From Isoetes taiwanensis (Eukaryota; Streptophyta; Lycopodiopsida; Isoetales; Isoetaceae): a stretch of DNA of 64,000 nucleotides. Under the pieces are notes generated by a model. That model did not search any database, was not told the origin of the DNA, and saw only the letters and a program-made list of their open reading frames with translations. Every line of letters begins with the position of its first letter. Position 1 is the first letter of the stretch. The DNA is taken from positions 4,498,001 to 4,562,000 of the forward strand of contig JAJEKV010000073.1 in assembly GCA_021234155.1 (NCBI GenBank), written 5' to 3'. The position numbers were made by a program, and so were the translations under genes. Shown piece by piece: positions 23,401-34,199 of the stretch.

Positions 23401-25926
23401 TACCATTGTTAGATTACACTTTTGGGCTCATGCATGATGCATGGATAAGGCAAAGAATATTTGGAGTTGACCGCCCCTTAGATACCCTAATGTGCCCTTA
23501 GTATCATTGGAGCAGGCGCAAGGGAGGATGAGAGAGCAACAAAGTTTTTAAGCCTTCTAATGCTAGAATTTTTTAATAGTATTGTGTTGATGAGCTTACA
23601 CAAACGAGGCAGCTGAGTGGCAAGGTTTAATATGACCACTCTCGACTGGCAACCTCGACTTTAGACAAAATGTTGCTAATTTAAAAAGATGCATCAATCA
23701 CGAAATTTTTTTTTTTTTTTTTTTTGGGGGCAATCGTTACATTGTTTTTTTGTCAAGCTTCTAGCACCAACGGGGTTGGTGTAAAGTTGGAATCAAGAAT
23801 GGTGTTCATACATTTGTAATTGACATTCTCTTTTGCTCCACTGAATGTGGAGTTTGGAAAAGCATCTCTAGAATCGTATAGTCTCAAGGTGGTAGTAGGC
23901 CAACACAAAGTTGATGCAAAAAATGTTGTTGTAGTGTTGAATTGATTAAGGTATAAGATGATCATCATGTAAAATTGATTTAAGGTTTAAGATGATTACT
24001 GTGTTATGAATGTGGCAACGAGGTTAGGTGCACGCATGCTAGAGATGGAAGACAAGTCTTTTTTCTTTTTCTTTTTTTCTCCTTTTATTGGGGAGGAGGG
24101 AAGCGAATGTTGATGATAGGGGGCAACCTTAACTTTCGGTGAAATGTTGCTAATTTAAAAAAATGCATTACTAATAATTCATAATGATTTTGCATCCGTG
24201 ACCGTATCCTTTAGTATGCACAGACATTCTTCGTAACAATTTTCTTAAAGACTTGCTGGCATTTGTTATGCTTCCAAATTTCAAATAAACATTATTGATG
24301 ATCTCCATAATGTTTTGCTTCTTTTATTCTTTTCCACAATGATTTTCACTACGCAAATATACGAAGCCATGATTACCTGATAGGATGAAACTAAATACAT
24401 AAGATGTAGTAGTCTACCACTGTTGTTGTAGTAGTCTACCACTGTGAACAACGATTTTGCTGTATGCACAGGCTCAAAGGTTTACTACAACTTGGAAAAA
24501 ACATGCATCTATTTATCACACAAACTTGCTATGTGATACCGTTTAGCCCAGATCCTATCCAAATACATGATATTGACCAAGAAATCCCGAGCAATGGCTT
24601 AATTAAGCCCTTTCTGATACGGAAATAAAAACTAAAGGGTAAGAAAGCTTCGAATTGGAACAAAATAGCCCAGAAGCATGCAAATAGGCTTCACATCCCA
24701 TCTGGAAAAACAATTTGAAAATGAAGGTAACAGGAAGATAGGAAGATAACAGTCTATGGATTGTGATTGCTCGTCGATGGAGATTTGTGAAAGCAAAGTA
24801 GGGGTATGACAAAATGGTTGCAAAAATACAAAAAGGCTAGAAAATGCATTGAGCTCCAGCGTCAAGATTGGCGCCATCATGGGATTTCTAAACCTGTATG
24901 AATGGGATATTTCTCAAATTCAGAATGCAAGTCCATGTTGCAAGGCTTTATTGATGGTCAAATAATCGGACAATTTGTGCATCATGGGAATGACGAAATA
25001 GAGGGATGAAGAGAGTAAATTCAAATCTCCAAGAAGCCCCGTAGAAAATGCATTTCCTGAACCTACATGCAAAATGTGAAAAACTTGCAAAGTATAAACA
25101 TGCGAAATATGAACAGCAGCTCCCAAAGATGAATTATGTTATGTGCTACATAGAAGATGTGTTTTCTTGCTTCCTCAGATGATTACTCTATGCTGTAGGA
25201 ACTTGTCGTTCAAGCACGCTATGGCTTTCTTCCAAAGGATTAATATTTGTTTTCGATGAAAGCTCTACCATTCGAGTCCAAGGAAAAGGAGGAAACAAAA
25301 TGATACCTGACCAGTTTCATTGTCTGCAGTTACGAACACTGCATCCACTGCATCATTTGGTGCCTCTTCTGCAAGGAAAAACTAACTAGTTTATCAAATG
25401 TGTTCTGCAAATGTCTGCAAAGGTATATTTACATTGAATGCTAAATCTATGAAACCTGAATATTGTTAAATTGCTCTGAAGCTGCATTGTCATTTGGAAG
25501 CGCTCAGCCCGGCCAGCAAAAAACAGCCTGCACTCTCCATGCCTAAGGCAGCAGCCTGCATCCATTTACATCCATGCATTCAAATGTAGCTTCTGCATAT
25601 AAGGCGCAGAAGACAGACAACAGATTTAGCACAGATTCATCGCCTTCTTGCAAGCTCTATAGAAACTCTGTAAGTATACACACTTCGTTATACACACTTC
25701 AGCAAGGATGAAAGTGCATAGGAAGCCAGGGATGCAACATATTCAGCTAACTACTCTTGCATGTATTTGGCCTCGATTTTCAAGTACTCCAAGAGCATGT
25801 AGCAGGCTGCAGAGGTCTCAGATTTGTTATACACAGTTGCGCAAACATGAACATGCAGGAACTTGTATATATTCACTAACTGCAGATTCCAGTCCACTAA
25901 ATTAGGGCCCAGCAAGCAAATCTCAC
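23401..25926. other. Intergenic stretch, no gene recognised
   Basis: AT-rich. A block CAAAATGTTGCTAATTTAAA at about 23668 recurs in similar form at about 24140 (GAAATGTTGCTAATTTAAA), and a run of about 22 T lies at 23705-23726, so old repeat fragments are likely. No exon with splice signals was found. The region could hold introns or the 3' part of the receptor-kinase relic to the right. Confidence 0.4.
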
Positions 25927-26920
25927 CTGCAAGCGTCGTCCTCATTCTCACTTTGATCACTCAACATTGGGTCTAAGGCCTCGGGGAGTCGGTTGTTAGC
26001 CGAAAGCATAGCAACCCATTCTGCCAAATTACCTCTAAATTCATCCTCAGTTGAGACCTCCGCGGCCCTATGTCCAGTGATGAGCTCCAAAAGCACCACC
26101 CCAAACCTATAAACATCACCCTTTACTGTTGCAACCAGGGTTCTTACATATTCAGGTGCAACATCACCAAAATCACCATTTACAAAAGTACTGATATGAG
26201 TGTCAACAGGATTCATGAGCCTGGCAAGGCCAAAATCTGCTATTTTAGCCTCCATATTATCATCTAGAAGAACACTATATGCACTAATGTTGCCATGGAT
26301 GATGCGAGGATTGCAGCTATGGTGCAGCGATGCAAGTCCTCTAGCAGCTCCAATGGCAATTTTTAACCTGGTAGGCAAATCAAGGCTGGTTTTCTGGATG
26401 CCATCACCATGCAAGCAATCATACAAACTGCCTTTACTCATAGGCACATACACAAGAAGCTTTTCACTACCAGCAACAGAGTAACCTAACAAAGGAACCA
26501 AGTTGGGATGTCTGAGCTTACCTAGACTGTCCATCTCTGCTCTGAACTGTCTATCCCCTTGTGCAAAACAGTGAGCCTCTTGATGCATATCATGGTAACC
26601 TGCAAAAACCCACAAGATATTTACGGAAAGTCCAGCGCAACTAAGTACTCGATCTGGCAAAAATAACATGCAGGAATATAGTTCACATTTGAAATTACCA
26701 CACAACAGATACACGTATATGATCTTTAGCCATGGTAGATGTGCTCAACAGCGCCATGCCCAGGCCTCCTTGCATCAAGAGAGCTTCATGTCCAGTTTTT
26801 CTCTTAAGCTTTTGCTCCAAATAACGGAGAAAAGAAGCAACTGCTTTCACAACGATAATCCCTAGTGACAAAATTCCAAATTTACAATGAAACCACAAAG
26901 GCTTGGACTGTCTTCTCAAC
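25927..26920 (-). pseudogene. BIR-like LRR receptor kinase pseudogene (kinase exons)
   Basis: The minus strand shows a membrane-spanning-like segment ('FGILSLGIIVVKAVASFLR') near 26880. An intron-like stretch follows, then an exon at 26599-25927 bounded by TTTTTGCAG and GCAG/GTGAGA. That exon encodes most of a kinase domain: 'LRHPNLVPLLGYSVAGSEKL', 'GAARGLASLHH', 'KIADFGLARLMNPVDTHIST', 'APEY' and 'GVVLLELITGHRAAEVST'. The run resembles the BIR1/BIR2 group of receptor kinases, which pair with BAK1-type co-receptors at the plasma membrane. The catalytic loop reads HGN instead of HRD, as in atypical kinases. The glycine-rich ATP loop is absent, a frame change follows 'MICIKRLT' near 26565, and residues are missing before APEY. 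No leucine-rich repeats are recognisable upstream. A dead copy is likely. Confidence 0.75.
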
Positions 26921-27600
26921 CCTGTTCATCGGGATTAAACTCCTGACAGCTAGAACACCTTGTTTTTATCTCCAATCGGCAAAAATGGCATTAGATAGGC
27001 TGAAGAGTCTGGCTGGAGAAGCTTGGCTATGGCGGCAAATCGTTGCCGGAAAGGGAACATTTAATGCCCATTCCACACCATTTGATCTTCGATAGCCCAT
27101 TTGGAATGCCATCCACACCATTTCCAAATCCAAAAACTAACTCCGAATTATCACTCGCCATTTTCTGCTCAAAGCTTTGATGCTTTGGTAGTGCCGCAAT
27201 GGGCAAAGATTCGGCCGGCCAAATGGCGCGGATCCGGCCTGGAATCGGCCATAGCCAGGCCTTGAGCAAAGAAAGGGTAAAGATGAGAGAATTCAGGGGC
27301 GCTGGGTTTCGATCCACTAAACACGTCTTGCTGAGCCGAAATCCACTGCAGGCAGGTACATAGCAGCATCTAGAGAAGCACCACACAATCCTCCAATCCG
27401 CCAAACATGTCCCGCTCAGCCGGAATCGCGAGCAAGCAAAATCCAATCGAAGAGGGAAAAATGAGGGTAAGGTCGTGCGTGGAAATAACCCAACCCATCG
27501 TAGCCGTTCAATGTGCCACGTGGCTATTTCAAAGGCCCAGATGGCCCCAATTATCAGCGATCAGGCATCACACTATGAAAATATATATACAAGAAATTTA
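26921..27600. other. Upstream flank of the kinase relic, with a short duplicated motif
   Basis: GC is higher than in the surroundings at 27160-27450. On the minus strand GATTCCGGCTGAGCGGGACA (about 27420) and GATTTCGGCTCAGCAAGACG (about 27335) are diverged repeats. A 44-codon frame starting 'MASDNSELVFGFGNGVD' lies near 27160. It could be a decayed N-terminal exon, but I cannot show this. Confidence 0.3.
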
Positions 27601-28250
27601 ATGCGTCCTACGGTGCATGTTCGAGTTTTAGCATTTTCCTACGTGCAAGTTCTTGTAAAAGAATCTCTTGATAGATTCTCTAAGATTCTACCAAGGTTCT
27701 CTTAGAGGGTTCGTGGGCATTTCTCTAAATTTTATAAGATTCCCTCTAGATTCTATTAGATTTCCCTATATTCTCCAAGATTCTATGAAAATCCCCTTAG
27801 ATTCATTTAGATTTTATGATATTGCCCTAGGTTCCCTTACATTACATGAGATTCAAAGAGATTCTATAAAGATTCCCTTAGATACTCTAAGATTTCATCA
27901 ATATTTTCTTAGATTCCCTTAGATTTTATGAAGATTCCTTTAGATCCCTCAGATTTTAAGAGATTCCCTTAGGCTTGTAAATATTTTCCTAGATTCTCTT
28001 ACATTTTATAAGATTTTCTTACATTCTATTAAATTCTTCTGGATTCCTTTACATTCTATAACTTTTTAGAACATTCCAAGATTTTTTGGAACTAACTAAG
28101 ACTTTCAATATATTCTAGGACTTTCTGGAAGTATTTCCCTAGATTTCCTTACATTCCCGTAGATTCCCCTACATTCTAGAACATTCTAAAACTTATTAGA
28201 ACAATTTGGAACTTTCTGGAAGAATTTTCTTAGATCCCCCTAGATTCTCT
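27601..28250 (+). repeat. AGATTC-type degenerate minisatellite, array II
   Basis: The head TCCTACGGTGCATGTTCGAG at 27604 is followed by over 600 bases of irregular units built from AGATTC, CCCTTAGATTCT and ATTTTATGAAGATT. Spacing drifts towards 10 bases at its right end, where TTCTAGAA-like units take over. The same head and body occur at 22984, and the same body in reverse orientation at 35.9-38.1 kb. Confidence 0.85.
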
Positions 28251-28254
28251 TATG

Positions 28255-28332
28255 TTCTAGAACTTTCTAGAAGATTCTAGAACTTTCTAGAGCCTTCCAG
28301 AACATTCTAGAACCTTCTTGAACTAGCTAGAA
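28255..28332. promoter_or_regulatory. Heat-shock-element-like run with perfect 5-base alternation
   Basis: Starting at 28255, TTC and GAA triplets alternate every five bases: TTC at 28255, 28265, 28275, 28285, 28295, 28305 and 28315, and GAA (or GAG once) at 28260, 28270, 28280, 28290, 28300, 28310 and 28320. One degenerate TTC site then precedes a last GAA at 28330. This is the nTTCnnGAAn architecture bound by heat-shock factor trimers, here with 14 contiguous pentamers. Whether it regulates anything is unknown: it is the end of a minisatellite, and no intact gene lies nearby. Confidence 0.5.
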
Positions 28333-28404
28333 TGTTATAGTCTATTTTATCTTAATGGGAACATTACCCTTAAGTAAATTTGAAACATAAATTGTTCTTG
28401 GAAT

Positions 28405-28477
28405 TAATGCTTGGTCTAGTGGTTAGAATGTGGGGTTGAGGGGTCAATGCCTAGGGTTCGAATCCCCCACACAACAT
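28405..28477 (+). mobile_element. tRNA-like SINE head (A box and B box)
   Basis: TGGTCTAGTGG (28412-28422) matches the RNA polymerase III A box. GGTTCGAATCC (28455-28465) is a perfect B box at tRNA-like spacing. The ends that should form the acceptor stem do not pair, so this is a tRNA-derived SINE promoter rather than a tRNA gene. The body after it is short and runs into a tandem repeat. No tail or target duplication could be fixed. Confidence 0.65.
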
Positions 28478-28504
28478 AAAAATTTTAAAAGCCTTTTCCT
28501 AAGG

Positions 28505-28800
28505 GATGAGCATTCAACTTGGGTCGTAGGATCTTGGACTCGATCAAGGGTCGAGATCTCACGCAACATGAGCCATAGGATCTATTACATATAATTCCCA
28601 AAGTCATGTACACCGTAGGATGTGTCCCAAAGCAACGTGAGCCGTAGGATCTCAGACCGACGATCAGGATCAAATCAACCTGGACCGTAGGATCGCGTCT
28701 ATACGAATTATATATAAACTCCCAGGCCATCTGGGCCGTAGGATACGTCCCAAAGCCACGTGAGCCGTCGGATCTCGAACGGACGGTCGGATAAGCGCGA
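28505..28800. repeat. Degenerate CGTAGGAT tandem repeat
   Basis: Units of about 115-120 bases contain GAGCCGTAGGATCTC, CACCGTAGGATGTGTCCCAA and a short ATATAT-rich stretch. Two fairly complete units lie at about 28565-28675 and 28680-28795, with a partial one before them. This could be the body of the SINE whose head is at 28405. Confidence 0.6.
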
Positions 28801-28829
28801 CAAACATAAAAACATATATAGAGTAGATA

Positions 28830-29319
28830 GATACACAAATATATTAGTTCCGGCATCTAGCAGGGAGTCTCCGAATAAGAACAAAGTAGGCACGTTTATA
28901 TTGATAGCACATAATATCTTTGATGCCATTATATTGTCCCTTCATTTTTTAAACATCTGCAGGAGGATTGATTCTTCTGTGCAGCCATTCGTATTTTGCT
29001 CTGGCTGCCACGTTTTTCAAAGCAATCTGCTCTGGATAGGGTAAGCTGTTATTTGCCTACGAGTTTTCCTATTCGCTTCCCCTTTTGTTGCCTCTGGATC
29101 TGCGGGCCAGGCTATGCGTTTTGCTTATTCTATAAGAAAATATAGCTCAAATGCTTTAAGAATTCTTCAATATAAAATAAATGGAACGCAAATCCCGTAA
29201 GAAATGTTGGGTTCTATCGTCTTTCGTGATATCTTATCCAGCTATGGAAGCCTAACAATCTTGCCTTCCCTCTTGAAGGTCGAGTCTAAAAAATGGAGCT
29301 TGAATCTGTTGGCAAATTG
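28830..29319 (-). pseudogene. GDSL esterase/lipase pseudogene, copy 3 (first exon and upstream only)
   Basis: On the minus strand an ATG at about 28929 opens 'MASKILCAININVPTLFLFG', continuing 'DSLLDAGTNIF'. This contains the GDSL motif with the nucleophilic serine that defines the family, near the usual N-terminal position. Homology with copy 2 (33240-33730, about 490 bases) stops at about 28830 within codons following the motif, where the CGTAGGAT repeat starts. So only the promoter-side flank and the start of the gene remain. It is the truncated distal member of a tandem duplication. Confidence 0.78.
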
Positions 29320-32300
29320 GACTGTACGCTATCCCAAAACTCGTATTTGGATAGAAATTTGCAGGTGTAGGTGTATATTTATAAGGAGAACTTGAGCTTA
29401 TGTTGATCCCATACTTGACTAACGCATTGAATTGATCTGCTCCACATCAAGCACTTGTGCTGCTCACAAATCCTGCACATAATCCCTTTAGAAAAGATTA
29501 ATTGAAATAGGAGATAATGTGGGATTTACCATATTGCCCTCCAGGGGTAATCATTTCAGTGGAAACATCAAAGCTTTTGCCATGCACAATCTTTGCATCC
29601 TTTAGTGTTGCCTTGATATTTTCCACGATGGTATTAAACAGAGGGCTAGCTTATTTGCTGCATTTAGCATCCAGTTGCATCTAAAAAACTGGCAGCCAAG
29701 GTATGCCAATCAAACACCATAAATTTCCTCACTCTAGTTTGATAGAGAGCCTGTCATCACAATATTAGAAGTATCAAATAAACTGTTTAAGAAATGAAAA
29801 TTAAAAAGCACATAAGTATTTATTATATCTGTCAAATGCTTCTTCATAGCTCTTCACGAGTGATATAATCATTCCATGGCACAATCTGCTCGAATGTTGT
29901 ATTCAGGAGGTAACTTAGAGTTTATCACTGCTGGAAGTGTAGATAAAGGAAGGAAGGAAGGAAGGTACTTTTATCGTCCACGGAGACCAATCGGTCTATG
30001 GGACCCAATACAAAAACGCAGCAAGCGGATTACTGCCCGGATTAAAAAACCCCCGCCCCGAAGGGTTTTCGAGGGAAAAACCGCGGGCGACAATCAGCGC
30101 CGACAAACCGTGCTAATCATATAAAATGCGAGAAACATCCCAATATATCTGATCATGCACCACCCGTGAGTGCCTAGTCACCGGACTGACAAAGTGGGGC
30201 AAAGGTGACCTCGCGAGTCCAAGTACCTCTGGATGTATGACCCGTGGCACGTCATCGACGGTGTGTTCATCAGCCAAATGCAAGGGCACGTCCGGCCATA
30301 CTAAGGGGCGTGATCCGCCCGGATCCGATCAACGCCGGGCAACTCGGAAAGTGTGAGACTCATCCTCAATGGCACCCGCTTGACAAAAGACCGAGCACGC
30401 ATCCCGGCGGGGCTCCCCCAATCCACCGCCTGCCTCGATGCGAAGATGGTAGGCACCCGTATGCGAATGGAGGCAATGAGTCCGCTTTTTGAGTGGGTAG
30501 GAGCGGGAACGCAGTAGATTTGGGCCCACAGGGCTAACACAGGGTTGATGTGCTCCTTGTAATGGGCCATTTTGACTGCTCTAGAGCAATGGAGTCCCGT
30601 GAGCTTGCCAAGGAAACAAGCATCTAGGTACTCCCCAGGTCGCCACGATCGGTCACTGCGCCGGTACCAGACGCATCTGTGCTCCCGCGACGTTCCATCT
30701 GGCGAACCACCGATCTCTCTTACCCCTCCAACAAGGCCCTAAGCATTTGCCGGACTCATGGCCACAGTGTAAGCGGTCGCGGGGAGCCGAGCATCACCCA
30801 TAGTAACCACTTTCGAAAATAGGCGATGTGTCTATCAGGGGCTGCTCACCGTTGGCGGCAAGAATCGGTTTCTACTTGCATCCGAGAATCGATAGGGGGT
30901 GAAGGTTTCACCCCAAGTGCCGGTGCCAAAATGCCTTACGCACTGCTCCAAGTCATTCCGTGTCGCCAAAGAGACGGCCGGGCCCCAAACCTCGACCCGT
31001 CTGAAGGACAGTTCTCACCAAAGGCCGAATGATGTGACCGATGGCCCCAATCATATAGCTCGCTCGGGATCACATTGCGCAGATGGCATAAAGCTTTCCG
31101 CCCTGTTTGTCACCAAGAAGCGGATAGACGCCTCCCGCCAGAAGCGAGGAGGGGAACTCCACCCCTAGGTACTTGTAGGTGGGCGTGACGTCCTGGCTGT
31201 CCCCCCGATATGTGAGTGCAGGAGGCATGGGGTGACGTGAAGAGGATATGAGAACCACCCCCGGTCTTGGCCGGATTGACGCGCGATGTCCGTAGCCCGA
31301 CAAAATGTGTCTAGGGCATCCGTGTGAGATCATGATAGCGGGGGGTGGGCCGCCAGGCCAACATCGCCCGCGATAGATGAGCCGGGCGGATGACCGGTGC
31401 AAAAGTCAGATGCCATCCCCCATGCTCGAAGAAGCCGGGGCTCTAACCGACAATGTAGAGGCCAAAAAGTGTTGGCGAGGGGGCAACCCCGCGGGACCGA
31501 TACTCTTGGTGAATGCTTGGCCCGGCCGGCACGATCACGCCAAAACAACTCTCATACAACCTCAGATATGGCATTACGCACGCAGGCGTGGGAGCCCCGC
31601 TGACGCTTGATCCTAGCCCCAGCTTTTCGGGGGACCGTATCAAAAGCCTTTCGAAGTCCACAAAGCAAACAATACAAGTCCAAACCCGATGATTCCGGTA
31701 TCTTCAATCATTACCCTTGCCCGTAAAAGATATGGTCAATCGTTGAGTGGGGCGGGGTCGAAAGCTTTACTGTGTGAGGGGCTCGTGACATCCGGCCGCC
31801 TACGCCCAGTGGTCAATCGGCCGCTTTCGAGAATGCCCGATAGCGGTTTGGCAAATCCGAATCTGGCCATGATCGTCCCAGAATTGGTCGGACGGTGTGG
31901 GTCGCCCGCCTTTGTGAATGGGAACAACCACGCTTGTGGTCCATTGTCTGGGAAACCCTCCCGCAATGCTCGTTGAAGCAGGGGTAGTGAGGACCGGCCA
32001 CATTGCCGCCTCGCCCACTTGAGTAACTTCGGCACAGATACCATCGAGGTCACCGCCTTCCCATTAGCTAGCCGCAGGTGCCCTCCTCAACATCCTCGCC
32101 CACGGAGAACCAATGGGGGGCCATCCCGGGGGTATGGGCGCACGCTGCCCCCGGGCGGGTCATAGAGCCGCCGGGTAGTACCGCTCCCACGCCGGGTGTG
32201 ATGTCCCCCTCAGAGGGTCGGGCTGGCCTTCGAAAGCACAAGGCCAAAAGGTTCGAGGATGAGTGTCCAAACAGTCAACATCTCCCCCCGATGCTTGGCA

Positions 32301-33730
32301 AGGTACCCGCTTTGTGTCCTTTCCGATGGGCGCTGCATCGTGGTGGTGGCCCGCAAGCCGGTACCGGATCCGAATCGTGACGGAAGTTGCCGCCATGTTT
32401 TTTCTACACCGATCAAACCATGGGGCTACGCTGAATGTTGTGACCGAAGCGGCGACGCTGGGGTCCGCCAAAAGCACCTGGTCCGGCCGTGATCCCGTAA
32501 TAGCTAAGTCACCGGTCTGCCTCACGCTTCTAGTGTGGAGGTCCGCAGAATTACCGGGAGGGCGCCCATGAGCATCTACAGAAGTCCTCGCCGCTCATAA
32601 TCGAAGTCTCAACCGAGGACGGCGAGGGGGCATAGTGGGGGTTCCCGCGGCTCGCCAAACCAGGTCCAAATAAAGTGGGAGGTGATCTCGAAGTCGACAT
32701 CCTCATCCCGACCGTCTGCCCACCCTAAACGATCGATGAGATGCATATCTTGCGCAACTACAAGCACATAGTCCACCACACTAGACCCTCCCCCCGATTG
32801 TCCCGTCGCGCATGTGCACTTCTGCGGTGAATCGGGCCGCGGAAAGGCCATTGCAAATTATCAAGTCAAAATGCCACATAGCAGAGCAATCGCTCGCCAA
32901 AGCGAAGTGACTGGCGTCATCCGACCCGGGCGTGGCCAGGCTTCAAGGGCGAAGGCTGCGGGACATCGTCAGCGAGGGGGTCAAGTCGCATGGGCTGCTC
33001 TACTCCTGTCCGTGCATTGAAATCTCCAAGAAGGACGACCCTACCCAACTGCTGATGCTGCTGTATGTCATCATATAGATCGACATACGGGTCCATCCTA
33101 TCCGCATCGGGGTGGCTGCGATAGAAGGTCAAACCTAAGAAATCTCTAACTGTACAACCATTGCTAAATCATCTCGCAGATCAGCAAAAGTAAGTCTCTC
33201 CATATAGAGGATAATTCACTACTGCTAAAATATTATACACAAATATATTAGCTCCCGCATCTAGCAGGGAGTCTCCGAATAAGAACAAAGTAGGCACGGT
33301 TATATTGATAGCACATAATATCCTTGATGCCATTGTCGCATGACAAAATATATTGTCCCTTCATTTTTCAAACATCTGCAGGAGGATTGATTCTTCTGTG
33401 CAGCCATTCGTATTTTGCTCTGGCTGCCACGTTTTTCAAAGCAATCAGCTCTGGCTAGGGTAAGATGTTATTTGCTTACGATTTTTCTTATTCGCTTCCC
33501 CTTTTGTTGACGCTGGATCTGCGAGCCAGGCTATGCGTTTTGCTTATTCTATAAGAAAATGTAGCTCAAATGCTTTAAGAATTCTTCAATATAAAATAAA
33601 TGGAACGCAAATCCCGTAAGAAATGTTGGGTTCTACCGTCTTTCGCGATATCTTATCCAGCTATGGAGGCCTAACAATCTTGCCTTCCCTCTTGAAGGTC
33701 GAGTCTAAAAAATGGAGCTTGAATCTGTTG
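29320..33730 (-). pseudogene. GDSL esterase/lipase pseudogene, copy 2, split by a LINE
   Basis: The 5' part (33730-33130, minus strand) has upstream sequence, an ATG near 33330, 'TVPTLFLFGDSLLDAGANIF', and then 'AVVNYPPYGETYFC' directly followed by stop codons where the family expects an FSNGR-type block. The 3' part (29949-29320) continues with sequence parallel to copy 1, including the ACCG-containing C-terminal block near 29440. Between them (29950-33119) lies a foreign GC-rich LINE. Removing that LINE restores colinearity with copy 1. The shared stops show the gene was already dead before the insertion, or that both copies descend from a dead parent. Confidence 0.82.
29942..33128 (-). mobile_element. 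GC-rich non-L1 LINE (RTE-like), 5'-truncated, decayed
   Basis: About 3.2 kb of visibly GC- and CpG-rich DNA, unlike everything around it, reads on the minus strand as a LINE. Endonuclease pieces are at 33132-32609 ('QLGRVVLLGDFNARTGVE', 'GGSSVVDYVLV'). RT pieces are at 32053-31440 ('FPDNGPQAWLFPFTKAGDP', 'GVAPSPTLFGLYIVG'), then 'GDVGLAAH' near 31350 and 'TPTYKYLGVEFPSS' near 31160. The 3' end has TTTTAATCCGGGCAGTAATC, GGGTCCCATAGACCGATTGG and (TTCC)n. Flanking GATAAAGG / GATAGAAGG is the likely target duplication, supported by the empty site GATAAAGGG at 22859-22867 in the paralogue. Every frame is broken. The clade (RTE versus a related type) cannot be fixed by eye. Confidence 0.85.
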
Positions 33731-34199
33731 GGAAATCTTGGGTTCAAATCCTCGGGTGCTATAGTCTTACTCGATGGCAAGTTCAAAGGAGCTTGAAAAT
33801 GAGCATGGTAGATTTTGGTGCTATTGCACTGAAAGAGGTGATTATGCGCAATAGGGGTAACAACGCCATGAGAGATTCCAATACTATTGCATATGGTGGG
33901 TATAACAGCAACAATATTTGCATTAGTATCTATACCAACAAGAGATAGTCTAGAAGCGACTTTCTGCAGGACATTTGTAATAGTGTGATTGGGTGGATGT
34001 AAAATCGTACCTTGCCATTCACTAGCACATCAATGCGACCAGTCTGTCGTATGCCATGCGTGCAAGCAGTCGTCGATTTTATTCTTGCTATAAAGATGTA
34101 AGGTCATAGTCGACATACAAAGAGGTCCCTTTCAACTTGGCTACCTGACGAGTATGGTATCCTTAACAATTGCATTTGGAACAAAAAATTTCAAAATGC
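33731..34199. other. Intergenic stretch, no gene seen
   Basis: Begins where the GDSL upstream flank ends. The 78-codon open frame at 33712-33948 mixes duplicated flank with unrelated sequence and has no motif. Confidence 0.35.

Noticed and set aside
28405-28477. Functional tRNA gene
   Set aside because: Promoter boxes are good, but the acceptor-stem ends do not pair and no sensible anticodon arm can be drawn, so a SINE head is more likely.
30244-32571. Plus-strand open frames in the GC-rich region as genes
   Set aside because: They are antisense shadows of the minus-strand LINE. High GC makes stop-free frames common on both strands.
28830-33730. Direct repeats at 28830-29319 and 33240-33730 as LTRs of a 4.9-kb retrotransposon
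   Set aside because: They encode the first exon and upstream flank of a GDSL lipase, have no TG...CA ends, no primer-binding site and no purine tract. Tandem gene duplication explains them better.
33735-33760. Second tRNA/SINE promoter (GGTTCAAATCC)
   Set aside because: Only a B-box-like string. No A box lies at the right distance upstream.
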